Part shown: piece by piece, positions 1-13,028 of the stretch
How the letters are laid out: each line of letters begins with the position of its first letter
How positions within the stretch are numbered: the first letter of the stretch is position 1
Source: Diadema setosum
Lineage: Eukaryota; Echinodermata; Echinoidea; Diadematoida; Diadematidae
DNA: 64,000 nt
Assembly (NCBI GenBank): GCA_033980235.1
Contig: CM067069.1
Span: 13,094,828-13,158,827 of the forward strand
Reading direction: 5' to 3'
Translations under genes and position numbers: made by a program
Notes under the pieces: model-generated
The model's database searches: none
What the model was told of the DNA's origin: nothing
The model's input: only the letters and a program-made list of their open reading frames with translations

Positions 1-1555
1 TAAATCCAACATCTTGTGTTAAATTGAACATTTAACAAATGTTTGGAGGAGTGGCAACATTTAAAATGTTGATTTACCATTTCAGTTTTTAGAGTGTATA
101 TGATTCATACACATAAACGTCGCATTTACTTACAAACAGGATCTCTTGATCCAACTCACTTTATATAAATCATGACTCCATTTTATTTGTCACGATTAAA
201 TTGGGTAGCATTTCACTTGCCTTTATCTACGTGTGTATGTGTATGTGTGTGGTTGAGCAAGAAGCTTGTTTTTGAAGCTCCTTGGGTTGAGACTGGCCTT
301 GTAAGATCGCATTCAATAAACGAAAACGTTCTCTGCCTTTCCCAAACAATGCATCTACTCAATATAACCTGAGAGGAGACAATTTTGTACGACTCCTGTG
401 ATTCCTTTGATGATATGCATTTCCAAGAAGGTGAGAGAAAAAAGGAAGAAGCAAAAAGCCAACCGAGCCCCCAGGGGGCGTTCCGATCGACTTTGCGCCC
501 TTCGCCCTCTACGCGATGGCCTCAAAAAGATGCATGGTAAACTCCAGGAGTGAATCAGTGGATGTGACTCGCACTCCAGTCGTGCCAAAACGGGGCTAAC
601 CCCCCGACACCACAGAAACGATGTCGCACAGTCACGTGCATTAGAGGAAGCTAGGGGATTGTGGGTGGGAGAGCGTCGCGAAAGGGAAGAGAGTTCGTGG
701 GAGGAGTATTGATCGAAAAAAAAAAAAAAAAACACGTCAGCAAGAAGCGCATAGACAATGACAACTCCGTTCTACACGCGGAATGACAATTAGAGCTTAT
801 TAAATCTCATAGTGAGGAATTAGATCTGTTAAAAGCTACTTACCCCGTGTCCTCCGCAGCACGGCGAAGTTTGACTTTTTTTTACGTTAACAATCGTTTT
901 TTGCACGTGACTTTCTCATATTTTCGACACGAGTGACAGATCTCGTGTAAAATACCACTTGAAGAGCAAACGCAAGACATCAAAGGCTCGGTGACGTTTT
1001 TCACGAACATCGGGGCATACAGCACGTGTCATGCCAGTGGCCCACACGATCCCAATTTAGACAAGAGTCAGAATGACACTTCCTGATGGAAATAATCATA
1101 CCGGATATATACAGTACTCCTCTTAATTTGAAAAGAGATTAATTACTCATATTTTGTTTTCGATGCTTAAATGGGAATATGTATAAGGAACTTGTCTTCC
1201 GTATTAAGAAACAACAATAATGACAATCTTTATAATCAGAGCTTCTCTAATTGAAGCGCGCGCACGCAAACAAACACACACACACACACACACCCGTTTT
1301 CAAGATAATCGTCGGTTTGGTGCAGACTTATTGACATGACTTCATAAAAAAAAAATCATGCCAATGGATTACCATTATCAATATACTTATGTACGCTTGC
1401 TTATGAATAAATGAATGAACAAATGAAAGAATGAATGAATGAATGAATGAATAAATAAATAAATAAATGAATAAATAGATAAGTAAGTATAATATATATG
1501 TACACAGTGTGCATCAAACACAATGAAACTTTATTTTATATAGAGCTCCCGAGAC
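1..1555. other. No gene recognised; GC-richer patch 450-700
   Basis: I see no convincing exon. Bases 450-700 are clearly GC-richer than the surroundings and open on the minus strand, but the translation is low-complexity or unrecognisable. A short CA run (about 1274-1292) and GAAT/AAAT tetranucleotide runs (about 1423-1475) are the only simple repeats. Confidence 0.5.
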
Positions 1556-2570
1556 ATCCACAAAGGCTCACCGACGGTGATACCAATATCAGAAGAGCCC
1601 CTGCAGAACTTAGACTCAAGTTAACCTTTTCGATGACTGTCTAGTCGTCGGAAACTCAGCAGACGGTCAAAGGACGTCGGCAGGACACGCCCGATGGTGG
1701 CACGACTGACTCCGACACTTATCCGACTGACCCGACACTACTTAAGGTCCCATTCCACTGACCATCGGAGGCTCATCTGATCCCCCCAAAATGCAAACAT
1801 TTCGACGTTCCGCCGATGAGTTTCGATGAAAATCTGATCCGACAAACTCTACAGACTGGCACCAAGGCTCACCGAAGGTGGTAACCAATTCCAAACGAAC
1901 ACTGTCAGAACCAAGACTCAAGTTAACCTGCTGTCCGATGACTGTTTAATCGTCGGAAACTTAACAGATTCTCAAAGGACGTCGACTGGACACGCCGAGT
2001 AGTCGCACAATACAAGTCTAACACAAAACGGACTGACTCGACACTTATCAGACTGAATCGACACTTATCAGACACTAATTGGACTTGCGAATGGAAATGG
2101 CGTCCTATGGCGAACTGAGGCCGTCATCAGACGATATGACCTCATCGGATAAAGCCCGACATTCCTGTCACTGACCTGATAGTCGACCAACACATACCGG
2201 AATCATCAGACTGCGATCCGATACACTTTGGTAGATGGCCGGAAGCCAAAAACTTTCGACGAGTAATCGATGAGAACAAATTTTCGGTGGAATGGAGATA
2301 TTATCGGACACTGACTGGACTTGCGACTTAAAATGGCTTAATCGGACGATCTTGCCGCATCGTATCACGCCAAACACTGACCTGATAGTCGACCGACACA
2401 AGTCGCATTATTCATACTGCAATCTGATACACTTCAGTAGGTGGCCTGAAGCTAAAAAAAAAAAAAAAAAAAAAAAAGTTTGCTTACGACGAGTGACCGA
2501 AGAGGAAAAAAATTCCTGTGGAACAGGGATATTATACTTTGCCTGCAGTCGGACGTAATTTTCATTCGTA
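1556..2570. repeat. Diverged CGAC-rich tandem repeat region
   Basis: Blocks recur in order: CAAGGCTCACCG-type starts at 1561 and 1863, followed in both by GACTCAAGTTAACC and TCGTCGGAAAC. TGACCTGATAGTCGACC recurs at 2172 and 2378, followed in both by GATACACTT and CGACGAGT. Spacing is about 302 and 206 bp. It looks like an old, indel-rich tandem or compound repeat; the family is not known to me. Confidence 0.6.
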
Positions 2571-2733
2571 AGTTCAGTCGGAGTTCGATAAGAACTGGGT
2601 GTCGAGTATGAAATAAGTGGTGAATCAACCCTATGTGTTAGACATTTGATTTGTGACTATTGGACCGGTTCAGCCGACGTCGTATGACAGTCTGTTGAGT
2701 TCCCCACGATTAAATAGTCAGCGGACAAGTTAA

Positions 2734-3117
2734 AGGGATGGTACAGTTTCGGTTGAACTGGGGCTTGATGTTTCCAACGCTTTTGATGATTTTTTTTTTT
2801 GAAGATAATGAGAAACCTCTTATGAAATATAAACGATCATTATAAGAGGAATTCAAAGTTTATTTGATGAAACTTGTTTTTGTAATGGCTGAAATATCCA
2901 AATCAAAGCAATCCTAACGGAAGGTGGGGCTCGCATTTTATTAGATTCGCTTTGTTTTACTTTGTTTCAGAATATCTCGGCCACTTCAAAACCGATTTTC
3001 TTCAAGTAAAGTTTGAATTCCTCATAGAATTGTATGTTTTTCATCATTGGTTTCTAAGTATCTCGCAAAACAATTCATAGCCGAATTCCCATCTCAACCA
3101 ATACTTATACCATTTAT
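2734..3117. mobile_element. TTAA-flanked foldback MITE, family K2 copy 1
   Basis: TTAA at 2730-2733 is followed by AGGGATGGTACAGT. The body carries the family's conserved blocks (TAATGAGAAACCTCTTATGA; ATATCTCGGCCA...AAACCGATTTTC). The right end has decayed (TACCATTTATTTAA). Related copies are at 25576, 33792, 45514 and 52849. Confidence 0.75.
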
Positions 3118-3484
3118 TTAACTTGAGTCTTGGTCACGGGGCTCTTGTGGCACTGGTTATCACCCTCGCTGAGCCTCGGTGCGAGTCTCTGGAGCTTGTC
3201 GGATAAGATTTCATTGCAACTCGTCGGAACACCGAAATTATTACATTTAGGGTCAGTAGGAAAGGGCTTTACACACGATATTTCATTTCTGTTCCGAATG
3301 AAGTGCAGCTGATGTGTTATTTCCGTCATCCCATGACGAAAGGCATTATTCAGATATCCATTTTCTCAGATATTATTATTCAGACATCTATTTTCTCCGC
3401 TCGTTTTATGTTCTTTCTTATGTGTTTTATGCTCTTACGAACCGATTGATGTTTAGCTGTACCATATTTATGTTCGTTTTGTTC

Positions 3485-3640
3485 TTTTTTTTTATTGTGT
3501 ACACAGTTAATGTAATGTAATGTATATCAACGAAGGGCTCCCTTGTAAAGCAGGCCTTTGTGGCACTGAATGGGACTACCCTGCTTTTAAAGAAGACTCA
3601 ATAAAAAGAAATAAAATAATAAACAAATAAAAGGCACACA
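3485..3640 (+). mobile_element. Probable retroposon 3' tail
   Basis: The sequence GGGCTCCCTTGTAAAGCAGG leads into AATAAA and then an A-rich tail with AAATAAAATAAT repeats. This layout is typical of 3' ends of non-LTR retrotransposons or their SINE partners in invertebrates. No reverse transcriptase is present. Confidence 0.45.
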
Positions 3641-3779
3641 AAAGAAATTAAAAGGAAAAGTACAAAATGTCGCCTACGAGGGAAAAGGGAAGAAAGGGGA
3701 GGGTGGGAGGGGAGAGAAAGGGAACGGTAGAGACAGAGAAAGATATGGTTTTTATACGAGAGAAAAAAAAAAGACGAGT

Positions 3780-3838
<59 letters not shown>

Positions 3839-6500
3839 CCATTGAAAAAAAAAACGCGAAAAACTGCACTCTCTAAACCACAATAGACCGAACCTAAAAC
3901 TAAAAATCGACGGTATACAAAATTGGAGACACAATTATTCACGTCAAACACGGGAAATATCACTCAGAGACACAGTCTTGATTTACGTTGCACTTAATTG
4001 ACTATTACGTTTTTATTTACATGTTTCTCAAACGCATAACGCTATATTCATATTATAAACCTCTCATTGTACATGGTAACAGCATACCTCGAGTTTCATC
4101 TAGCCGCATCACTTTTTACACAAAGCAATACAATATTTCCAATAGCACGATGGTGTCCTGTAAACGACACAATATCATAACTTTTTCCCTTGGTACTAGC
4201 ATTATACGGTAATTAGTATGACACTTCAAGTGACTACATTGCAAAATGTGCACTTTAAAATTCTCACAGCGCCTTGATAAATGACGAAAAATATATATAT
4301 ATAATTATGTATATTATCTGCAAGTATAAACAAGAATGTCGCCGAACCGCGGCATCGTCATGCCACGCAAAAGCCATCCACAAAAAGGAAACAAAAAATA
4401 CACATCTTCACTTCATATAGTAGAGGAATGTATCCTTGTTTAATACGTACACTCTAGCCTGTGACAGTCAATGAGCACCACTCCTTGCCACAACAAAAGT
4501 GTATATCGTAATCATTCAATACCATATCCGACTAAATTCTAACGCAAGTATGATTGAAGCGGGATTTCAGAATCGTATCGCACCTTGTCGCTACCTCCCG
4601 TTACTCATCGTGAAGTTTCGGTACTCATCGCGACGTTTCGTCACCCTTCAATTCCCCCCCCCCCCTCCTCCCTGAACTTTTCGCGTTATTTGGTGCTAGC
4701 GCTTTTGTAAAGGCTTGTAAAGGTTTTTGCAAAGGAACCAGCTATCACATTAATCAAAAACTGTTCGTCGTGTCAATATATGCTAAATGTCTACACGTCC
4801 TTCATAAAGAATATAACCAGGCTATTGCACTGCGTGAGAAACCAGCAATCAAACACTTGCCCAACAAGCTATTCTTTTCACAAAAACAAACTTACAAGAA
4901 AACTGACAAATATATGAAACCTCGTATCAAAATAACACACATGAACAGAAACTAGAGCCAAATTACCTCAAATCGTATAAGCTTTGTTGCGTAACAATCA
5001 ACATATAATTTCTGTTACTGTATAACCAGTGCAATAAATGTGTCTAAAACGTAGAGTATAATGAGCGTTCCTTACTCTGTCATACCGTCAGGTATTTTGA
5101 TATCTACCTAAGATAGTGAAGTGTCGGGTTGCCAGCACCCGCACTGTTTCACTTCCATGGATTTATATTTTCTTCATTTATGTTTTCTGTCTATTCTCAT
5201 TTTTTCATCGACGAAGTAACACGATTTCGAGATAAGTTTGGTTGGATTAACTCCACGTGGTACGCCTCATGATGAAACGCATTCATTTCAGACACAAAAA
5301 CAGCAACGTACCAAATTAGCACACATCGGCATCTTAACGGAGTTTTCATTGGAAAATCTTTTGGGTGGGCGGGCGCCGTTATCCCGACATGGATCGAGGC
5401 AGTTTGGACGTCACTGGGAAATCTGCGCGCATGATCAGATCATATTTTTGCGTTTAACCGCTTCAGGAGCTGGAACATGTGCATGTATAATCCTAGCATA
5501 CAGACGCACATTCTAATCCCCTTATAGTTTGATTTGATTTGATCTGAATTTATTGCCACTTCATGGGGCGGAACACCCTGATCAGCAGAGCTGGTTTCCA
5601 TAGGGGTTTCAGAGCTATAGCTATACATTGGGTCAGAATACTTTCACCAAATATTGAAAAAGGGAGCAATGAAAACAGTGCATATTACAAGCCTCGACTT
5701 CGCACAAATTGATTAGTTTCGATTGCTTTTATTTCACCTTCCGTAAAAGAAGGGGGGGAGGGAGAAGGAGAAAAGAGAGTGGTCGTGTTATGACTCATCA
5801 CAAGGAGGAAAATTTTGACATAACACGTGATGGTTGACACGGAAGTTTGACTGCTGGTCGGGTTTTTAAAGTTACACATGTACGGAGATGCCAAGCTACA
5901 CTACTGAGGTTCGTCTGTACCATTTCAACACTAAGGTTGAAACAAACAGGATCTGATGGAGAATACTAGTACTGGAAGCCAAAGGTTAATTATGGAGTGT
6001 TGCATAATCCCATTTATTCAATTAATGCGATAAAACTAATAAGTTTTTTTTTTTTTTTCATAACACGCTACTGCCTACAACGGGCGAACTCGAAATGGCC
6101 AACTACTCTTCGTTATGACATAGATAGGGCTCCTTGTATTATCCTGGCAAGGACATAATCTTGCGTATAGAGTGCATAAGAAGCGCTCGAAAGCAAAATA
6201 AATTAATGTGCCCATTACGCAAGCAATTCCATCGTATCCACGTAAATATAATCACTTTAAATATACACTGAAGAATGTGATACTCAAACGAGAATGTTTC
6301 AAATATCCCTGGACAGTTACAGGTAAAAAACAAAACAAAACAACAACAAAGCACCCCACCCCCAAAAAACAAAACAAAAACAAAACAAAACAAAACAATA
6401 ACAACAACCAAACAGGTAGGTTTGACAACCAAAGTTTAGTGACCTTTGACAAAGCGGGATTATGCTCAATATCATTATCGTATCTACACCTCATTAACAC
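3641..6500. other. No gene recognised
   Basis: Apart from the CA run there is AT-rich single-copy-looking sequence, a C-run near 4652-4667, a GC-richer patch at about 5340-5430 and A/C-rich low complexity at 6325-6415. No exon with both good splice sites and a recognisable product was found. Confidence 0.5.
3781..3834. repeat. (CA)n microsatellite, about 27 units
   Basis: An uninterrupted CA dinucleotide run. It creates the Thr-His or Val-Cys low-complexity open frames here, which are not genes. Confidence 0.97.
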
Positions 6501-6501
6501 A

Positions 6502-6686
6502 CCTGGGCCCCGTTGCTAGAAACTTTGCGTTTAAACGCAACTTGCAACTGATTGTCACTGGCCAATCAAAATCATTGTTGCATGCATGTCTTCTTAATAG
6601 GGCAGACCCTGAGCCAATCAGAATGGTTGTTTCAAAATTAGCAATTATTTGCAATTGATTGCAACTTTCTTGCAACGGGGCCCAGG
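6502..6686. mobile_element. GGGCCCCGTTGC-ended MITE, copy 1
   Basis: Inverted ends CCTGGGCCCCGTTGC and GCAACGGGGCCCAGG enclose about 185 bp. A second copy at 56662-56845 differs at only a few positions, so both moved or amplified recently. No coding capacity. Confidence 0.85.
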
Positions 6687-7379
6687 GCAAGTAATAAAAT
6701 GATAAAAAGCGGGATATGGTATGGACGATCAGACAAGCATCCCACCACTTGCTAAGTAACAGATTATTTTAGATGTCATTATCCAAGTCAGTCAAAGAGC
6801 AATACAGTATTCTTGACAGTTCGACAAACGTCCCGAAAAATGACACATACACGTTACACGGACAATGCATTTCACCTCTAGCTTCAGAGGCATACATCTG
6901 GGGAAAAAAAATGCAGGTCCCTTTAACTTAAAGAACTTCACAAAAGGTGAATTAAAATGTTTCGAGGCTGTTCGTCCATCACTTATTTTTCACAAATTCA
7001 CCGTTCAATGACACTTTATTTTCTTTTCTTTGGGAGAGTAACGGAAATTGTGGTGTTTACCGCGATTCCAAATTGATTGACATGTTAATGCGGCACCAAA
7101 TACCTATTTTGTCACAGCCACGTAAAAACACAATAGTTTTGGAGTGGAAAACGCAGGTAACTAAATCCCCGCGTTTCACCACACGTACTTCCACGGGAGC
7201 GAACGAAGCCCGGAGGGCTGGTCGGGGATTAGACAAAATGAGCACACTCTTCAACACCCTATTAACAATTCGCAGAAAAAAAAAATGTAAAAAATGCACA
7301 GATCAGGGGTTTGACTAGGCACGAGGTATCGCATTGACTTTCATATCCTTCTTTTCTTCGCATCTCCCTCCCCCTTGGA

Positions 7380-7650
7380 TAAGTAAGTCCCTTCACGGTC
7401 GCTATCGATTGCCCGTCTAGCTAGCTGCAAGCAACGAGCGACGGACGGACGAGCGGGGAGGGGCGAGCCAAAGTCTTGCGCGCTGCCCGGCGACACACTC
7501 ACATTTCCAGCAATGTGTCCGTGCCAGCGGCGGTGGCGTTTAAAGCCGTTGTAGGAGTTCGCCGCACGAGACAGGCCATGGCTATATACTCGTCAAGGCA
7601 ATGGAAGAGGTGATTTACGGGCGTTAATCACGCGCTCACGCATGCACGCA
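7380..7650. promoter_or_regulatory. CpG-rich block, possible promoter or exon
   Basis: About 270 bp are strongly GC- and CpG-rich inside AT-rich DNA. On the minus strand an ATG in good context (AGCCATGGC, 7578) opens MACLVRRTPTTALNATAAGT and reaches a GTGAGT donor. On the plus strand a CATTTCCAG acceptor at 7510 opens NVSVPAAVAFKAVVGVRRTR and reaches AG|GTGATT. Neither product is recognised, and both cannot be primary coding. It may be a first exon or CpG island of an unseen gene. Confidence 0.35.
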
Positions 7651-10395
7651 CGCTCAAATGAAGATTCCTGATCCGGCTATAAATATTGATAAAATGAAAA
7701 TATTATCTGGGCTGCCATCAAACGCAAATGATACTGCAGTTATTTTAGAAGCACAATCCAGACAAGACGGATGATTTCTTTTTTCTTTTCTTTTCATTTT
7801 TTTTTTTTTTTGGGGGGGGGGATGGGAGGGAGGGGGTATTTATCGCTGACAAGATTTCTTCGACCCTCTCAGTTCTCAATTGGTGACAATGCGACGGACG
7901 CAAGCCATAACAACGTACAACATCAGCACCTTCAAACAAAAAGCAAAAACATATTCCCTTATACAACCACCGCTGAAGAGGCTATCTGCCTTTGGTACAT
8001 CTGATGTATAAATATTTTGATAAGCCTATTGAAGTATTGAAATTCACAATTTTTATTATGAAGTGCCCCACTTTGTTGGAAACCTTTGTATAAGGTACAA
8101 TTTCTGCTCTGATGTTGTCAAGGTCCTGGGAAGTAAGGGAAACAAATACCCCAGTCAGCCAATTTAAATATTTCTACGAAAAACATTAGTTTCTAAATCT
8201 ACGTTAGTATTGAAAGTTTATCTCCATGCTGCAGGCACAAAATCCAAAACCTTTCTGGGCATGTGGCAGACTCACTGCTGAAATGAGACTGAGAAAAATT
8301 ATTAGTAATCCAGATAAATGCACCAAAAAAAAAAAAAGGAATAAAAAGAGGTTCCTGGGCCTTGAAGCAGTATATAACTCCATCATCTATTTGACAAATC
8401 TGCCTTTAAAAAGATGTCTGTGAACCCACACAGAATAGAGACATAAAAAAAAAATGATCAGAATCATCAATAAGATAATAGGCAATAGGATTAAGTTGTC
8501 ATGTCGCTACAAAGGGTCTGAAACACTAGCACTCGATGATTAATCAATTGTGACACTCGTGGATATAATTTCTCTTGATGGCACAGAATAAGCATGAGTT
8601 GTGGATGTACAGACATTCGTATTTCTTACAAAATATTTATTACAGCCTTTCAATAAACAATGAGAAAAAGATTTTCTTACTAATCCGCAAAAGCTTGGCT
8701 AGTGTGCAATAATAAATATGACATATCTAAAATATCTCAGTTATATAGTCTAGCCTCCAAAGTGCTTTCATCTTTTTTTTTTCTTTTGCCATGCATGAAA
8801 CAGATGAACAAACCCTTTCTTCTCTTTTTCAAAGACCATATTATTTTAAGATGAGAATTTTTGTGTATGGATTTGTTTTGAGTCTTTCTTCTGAGATGTA
8901 GCAGTATCTCTTAACTTAAGATTCTTTCTTGTTTTTTCAAAGATAATTCGTGGGAAAGAGTTTATGTAAGATAATGAAATAAAATGAGACATTGCCATAT
9001 CCCAACAGGATGTTTATAAACCAAGATTCTCTCAAAATAAAAGGATGAAGTCACAAGAACACATTTAGAATACAAGAATCATCATTCGACAAGTGAAAGT
9101 CTGCAAATTCATTTGAAGATACAATTGTAGTAAATTTATGTGTGGTGGGTATCATCACTTTTTTTTTTTTTAGGGGGGGGGGCATCTTGGGCACAAGATG
9201 GTCTCTTTGGGGAAAATCACACAATTAAATCAATGGTTATAATGAAACACATGTTAGTGTTGACTCTTATACCTATGAGGGATTATGTAAAGAAGATACA
9301 ATGATTAAGTCTCTTCCTGCATTAAGATGTATCTGAAACCTGAAATCTAAATTTGAGAGCTGCAAGAACATGTCCCTAGTGCTCTAGAGAAAGTTCTTGC
9401 TCATCACAAAAAGCACCCATAACTGAAAAATATAATTTTCTAAAATCCACGCAACCATGCCTGAGGCGACAGTAGCCAGTTTGATGTGCGCTGCCCTTTG
9501 GTGTATGTACGTTTCCTTTGCTTCCCTTTGTCTGCAAACATCTTTATCAGATACTTTCTGTCAGTATAAGTGATACCAAACATTCCCCTTTGCACAAAGT
9601 GATTAAACTACGCAATCAAAAAGTAATTCATAGTGCTAGATGACTAGTTTTAGATCAAGGCACCTGTAATTTTAAGAATTTGGTGACTGGTCTTTTTAAT
9701 TCAATATCTCTGTGTATGAGAGCAATGTCACACTCTTAAGTTTTCTCAGGGACCTTGCCAACAGAATAAACTACTGTACAATGCCAGAAAATTATTTGTG
9801 TGTGTTTATGTGCAGATATACTTTAAAGAGAGGTGAACAAAAAAAAAAAAAAAAAAGAAGAAGAAAGAAAGAAATAGAGACAATATTTAAGAATGCCAAA
9901 TGCAATGGGGTTAATATTTGAGGGGCTAGGCACATGACATGATGACCCTTGACATTACTCTGGTATCTTGATTCTTTGTGGGCACTCTTCATGGAATGGC
10001 ATTACACTGCAGGTTTTGAACGAAACAGCAACAAAATGCATTCCCTGATATGCATTGATTATATGAAACTGTATTGTCGAGGAGCAAGCTATTGACTCAT
10101 TTGGACACCATGCCTTCTTGCCGTTATGTTTATACAATAGCTTATATGAAAAAAAAAAACTACACCAAAAAAACAAAACAATGATAACTGTTCTCCATCT
10201 GCATACATCATACTGCTAAAATATTTATTAGTCTTTTAACTTCCTGCATTTTAGGATTCTGAAGAATTGTGTTAAGTATCCAAATTCATATACTTCCAAG
10301 ACACTGGCTTATAGATAATTATCATATGATGATAATTATTCTCACTGAGCAACAACTTGGAGACCAACTTTCCTGCGGGCAATAGTAAATGTATT
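7651..10395. other. No gene recognised
   Basis: AT-rich sequence with homopolymer runs (T then G near 7797-7820 and 9160-9181; A at 9840-9857). Long open frames here come from low-complexity runs. No splice-bounded exon was found. Confidence 0.5.
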
Positions 10396-10713
10396 TGGGC
10401 CGTGACGCGAGAAAAGGGCCCTTAGCGCTGCTGCGCGCAAACGCCAGAAAACGGCGCGGAAGTCTGACAAAGCAATACGCGCAAAAAAAGATCAACTAGC
10501 TAAATGCGCGCACATGCATACAGACGAATCAAAAATTGACAGGATTTGGACAAAACATGCTTTTTTTAATGTCGTAAAGGGGTCATTTAGGATTGGAATT
10601 TCAGAAAAAGGTTTGCATGTGTAAATACTTCAGAGTTCCTTCTACAACGTGTAGGTGAAAACTCATTTTCGGTATTCAATACCCTAAGGGCCCTTTTCTC
10701 GCGTCACGGCCCA
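10396..10713. mobile_element. MITE with exact 30-bp terminal inverted repeats
   Basis: The left end from 10396 (TGGGCCGTGACGCGAGAAAA, then GGGCCCTTAG) is the exact reverse complement of 10684-10713. ATTT flanks both sides if the element is taken as GGGCC...GGCCC, suggesting a 4-bp target duplication. The interior is CpG-rich on the left and has no coding capacity. Confidence 0.9.
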
Positions 10714-10737
10714 TTTACTTTTGTGTGCCCTGACCCT

Positions 10738-10895
10738 CATGTAGTCTCCATTTATTTCATTTTCATTTTGTGTAACGTGTACAGTACAGTGTATCCTTTG
10801 TAATGTTCATTCTGGTTTTTGTTTCATGTTTGTGATGTTAATGATATGTATCCTATATTCTTTACCTGGTCGAATAAATAATAATAATAATAATA
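10738..10895 (+). mobile_element. Probable retroposon 3' tail with (AAT)n
   Basis: A T-rich 3'-UTR-like stretch ends TCGAATAAATAATAATAATAA, a polyadenylation-like signal running into an AAT microsatellite. This is the usual look of a non-LTR element tail. The start is unclear. Confidence 0.45.
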
Positions 10896-13028
10896 GCTGA
10901 TCTTTTTTAACTTCATCACACATATATTTCTGTGTATTATCTTCTCCTGACACCCTCTTCTTGCTAGTGGTCAAATGATAGGGTGAAAGATAATTCAGTG
11001 CATTGCAACAGAGACCGATGTATGGGTACCTGGGAATGGGTCTTGTACACCCTGGGCAATTTGTAGCATACTATGTCAGGTGACATACATGATGTTGCCA
11101 ACACCAATAAGAAATGTGATTATCATTAAAGCCCACTATGGGTCTATTTCATAACTGTGGATGTCCAGCCAGTAGCTGCAGTAACACATTCTTCTAATGT
11201 CAGTATCACCACTTGGTTATTGAAGTTGATATGAATTGAAGAGGGGCATTGAAAAAGTAGAATGTAATTATAAATGCTTTCCATAAATATATACTAGCCT
11301 CTATAGCAACAAGATACCAATAGGTAAAAGACATGGCCTTTGCTCAGGCACAACCCAAAAAATAACCCATAATTGGGAAAGGGTAATTAGTTGTTTCGTA
11401 TCCAAGTGCCTCAAATGATAGTTTCTATCTATTACAAGCATCAAGCTGAATTCATTTTCTACATGCTCATCATTGAGTGTAACATTTATCATTACAATTA
11501 CATATCATGATTCTGGGTTGTGGTTTAGTCTTTACACCTCCGTACAGGTAAGAGGTATCCGTTTCTACAAGAACTAAGCAACACCAATCCGATTTCAAGA
11601 AACAAACAGTAAATGAGCTGATTTTAAAAATCTTGATGGATTTCATATTAACTGTTTTCATTTCAAGAAATAATAATTTTTCACTCTATGATCTCAAAAT
11701 TTTTTGTGACTTTCACAAATCTGTCCATGACTGACAAAAGCTATCCCACATTTTGGTAAATAACAGGGAATCTTGTGGCCACACTAATTCCCGTACCATT
11801 AACCAATAATTCTACAGACAAGGACGGGAGCTGAGCTAGGATGCTGGTTCATATGTCCCCAACTTCATTTGTCATCCCAACAATCCAGGATTTCATGATA
11901 ACATCAGAACTAAAAGAAGTTATCTATTAGTTGCGTGGTCGAATTCCTTCCAATAAACCTTGTGCCTAACTCAACTTCTGTTGGCCGGGTGAATATTGTA
12001 AGAATAGAATATATCAATTTTTGGTGCACATAGTGACCCAATCTTGCGTGATTCAGTCCCTTGATCCTTAAGTAGAGAAGTCTTTTTGGTGAGAAGCATT
12101 TTGATACAGTATTTATTACACGGTCTCACATGCCCGTGAAAGGGCACTCCTATTGCTGTCATCTGTTCCATCGTAAGGACAACCTGGAATAGATGCGAGA
12201 AGATGTACGTAGTCCTCGCTTGCATTCCCTGCGAAGGATTCTCTCTGAAGCATGTATACAACGGCTGCCAGACAGGGAACAGGCGACCCATGATATGTTC
12301 CGACCTGAGTGGGCGAACGACAGGACTGCCCTCATAAATATCACTGGATGATTGATTATTTGTGCAGAGGTGATCGTGATGTAGCTAGTGGTGTCGCCGC
12401 AAGTCATATGTCAAAGTGGTGAGCGTCATCTACTCAGAGCGTACAGAGTGATGTGGAAGAAGCTTTCGCGAGCTGGTTCTCGTAAGGTCATCCATTCAAA
12501 GCCTCTTGACCTTTCGACTGACGCGGAAGGAGCGTTCAGGGGAGACAGTTCTCGACAAGTTCACAAAATGGCAAACAGGAATCCAAACGCAGCAGCCACA
12601 AACCGCAGTTTCTATTAAAGCCATCAGCCTTTCTGCTTTCAATGAGATGCTGTTGGGCCTGCAGCAAAATGAAATAAATAGATATTGTATATTCTGATGG
12701 CTTTTTTTTTTTTCAATTTCATGAGTCACGTTCAACAACATGCAAAAATAGAGACTCTGATCCCGACATGAATATGAAGTGCTGCATACATGTACGGACG
12801 GACAGTACATGTACGGGCGGACATCACACAGTACATGAATAAGGTGTGTAATAAAACGATACTCCATGATCATGAATTTAACCTCTTGCGAACTTGTTGG
12901 GAAGTCCTGATTTGTGTACAATTTGACTTGCTAGATATATGGCATATAGTAAAAAGATAAATGGATTGACAGAAACATCAATTGATGGAAATGTGGATAG
13001 ATAGAGAGAAAAGTAATTCTAAAAAGAA
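10896..13028. other. No confident gene; one candidate exon inside
   Basis: Mostly AT-rich. The candidate exon at 12130-12183 is listed separately. A GC-richer stretch at about 12400-12610 has open frames on both strands with no recognisable product. Confidence 0.45.
12130..12183 (-). CDS. Candidate 54-bp phase 1-1 exon
   Basis: A strong acceptor (CTTCTCGCATCTATTCCAG) is followed by 54 open bases reading CPYDGTDDSNRSALSRA in the frame set by the large DENND1 exon, then GTGAGA. Phase 1 to 1 would suit insertion after 17879. No family similarity is recognised and no following exon is found. Confidence 0.2.

Noticed and set aside
2960..3100. LRWEF-like peptide resembling the DENND1 C-terminus
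   Set aside because: It lies inside a TTAA-flanked MITE whose other copies carry the same sequence in unrelated places.
3598..3963. Long minus-strand open frame with a Val-Cys run
   Set aside because: It is the translation of the CA microsatellite and flanking low complexity.
12388..12697. Open frames on both strands at 12.4-12.7 kb
   Set aside because: No recognisable domain, no clear splice signals and overlapping frames of similar length on both strands.
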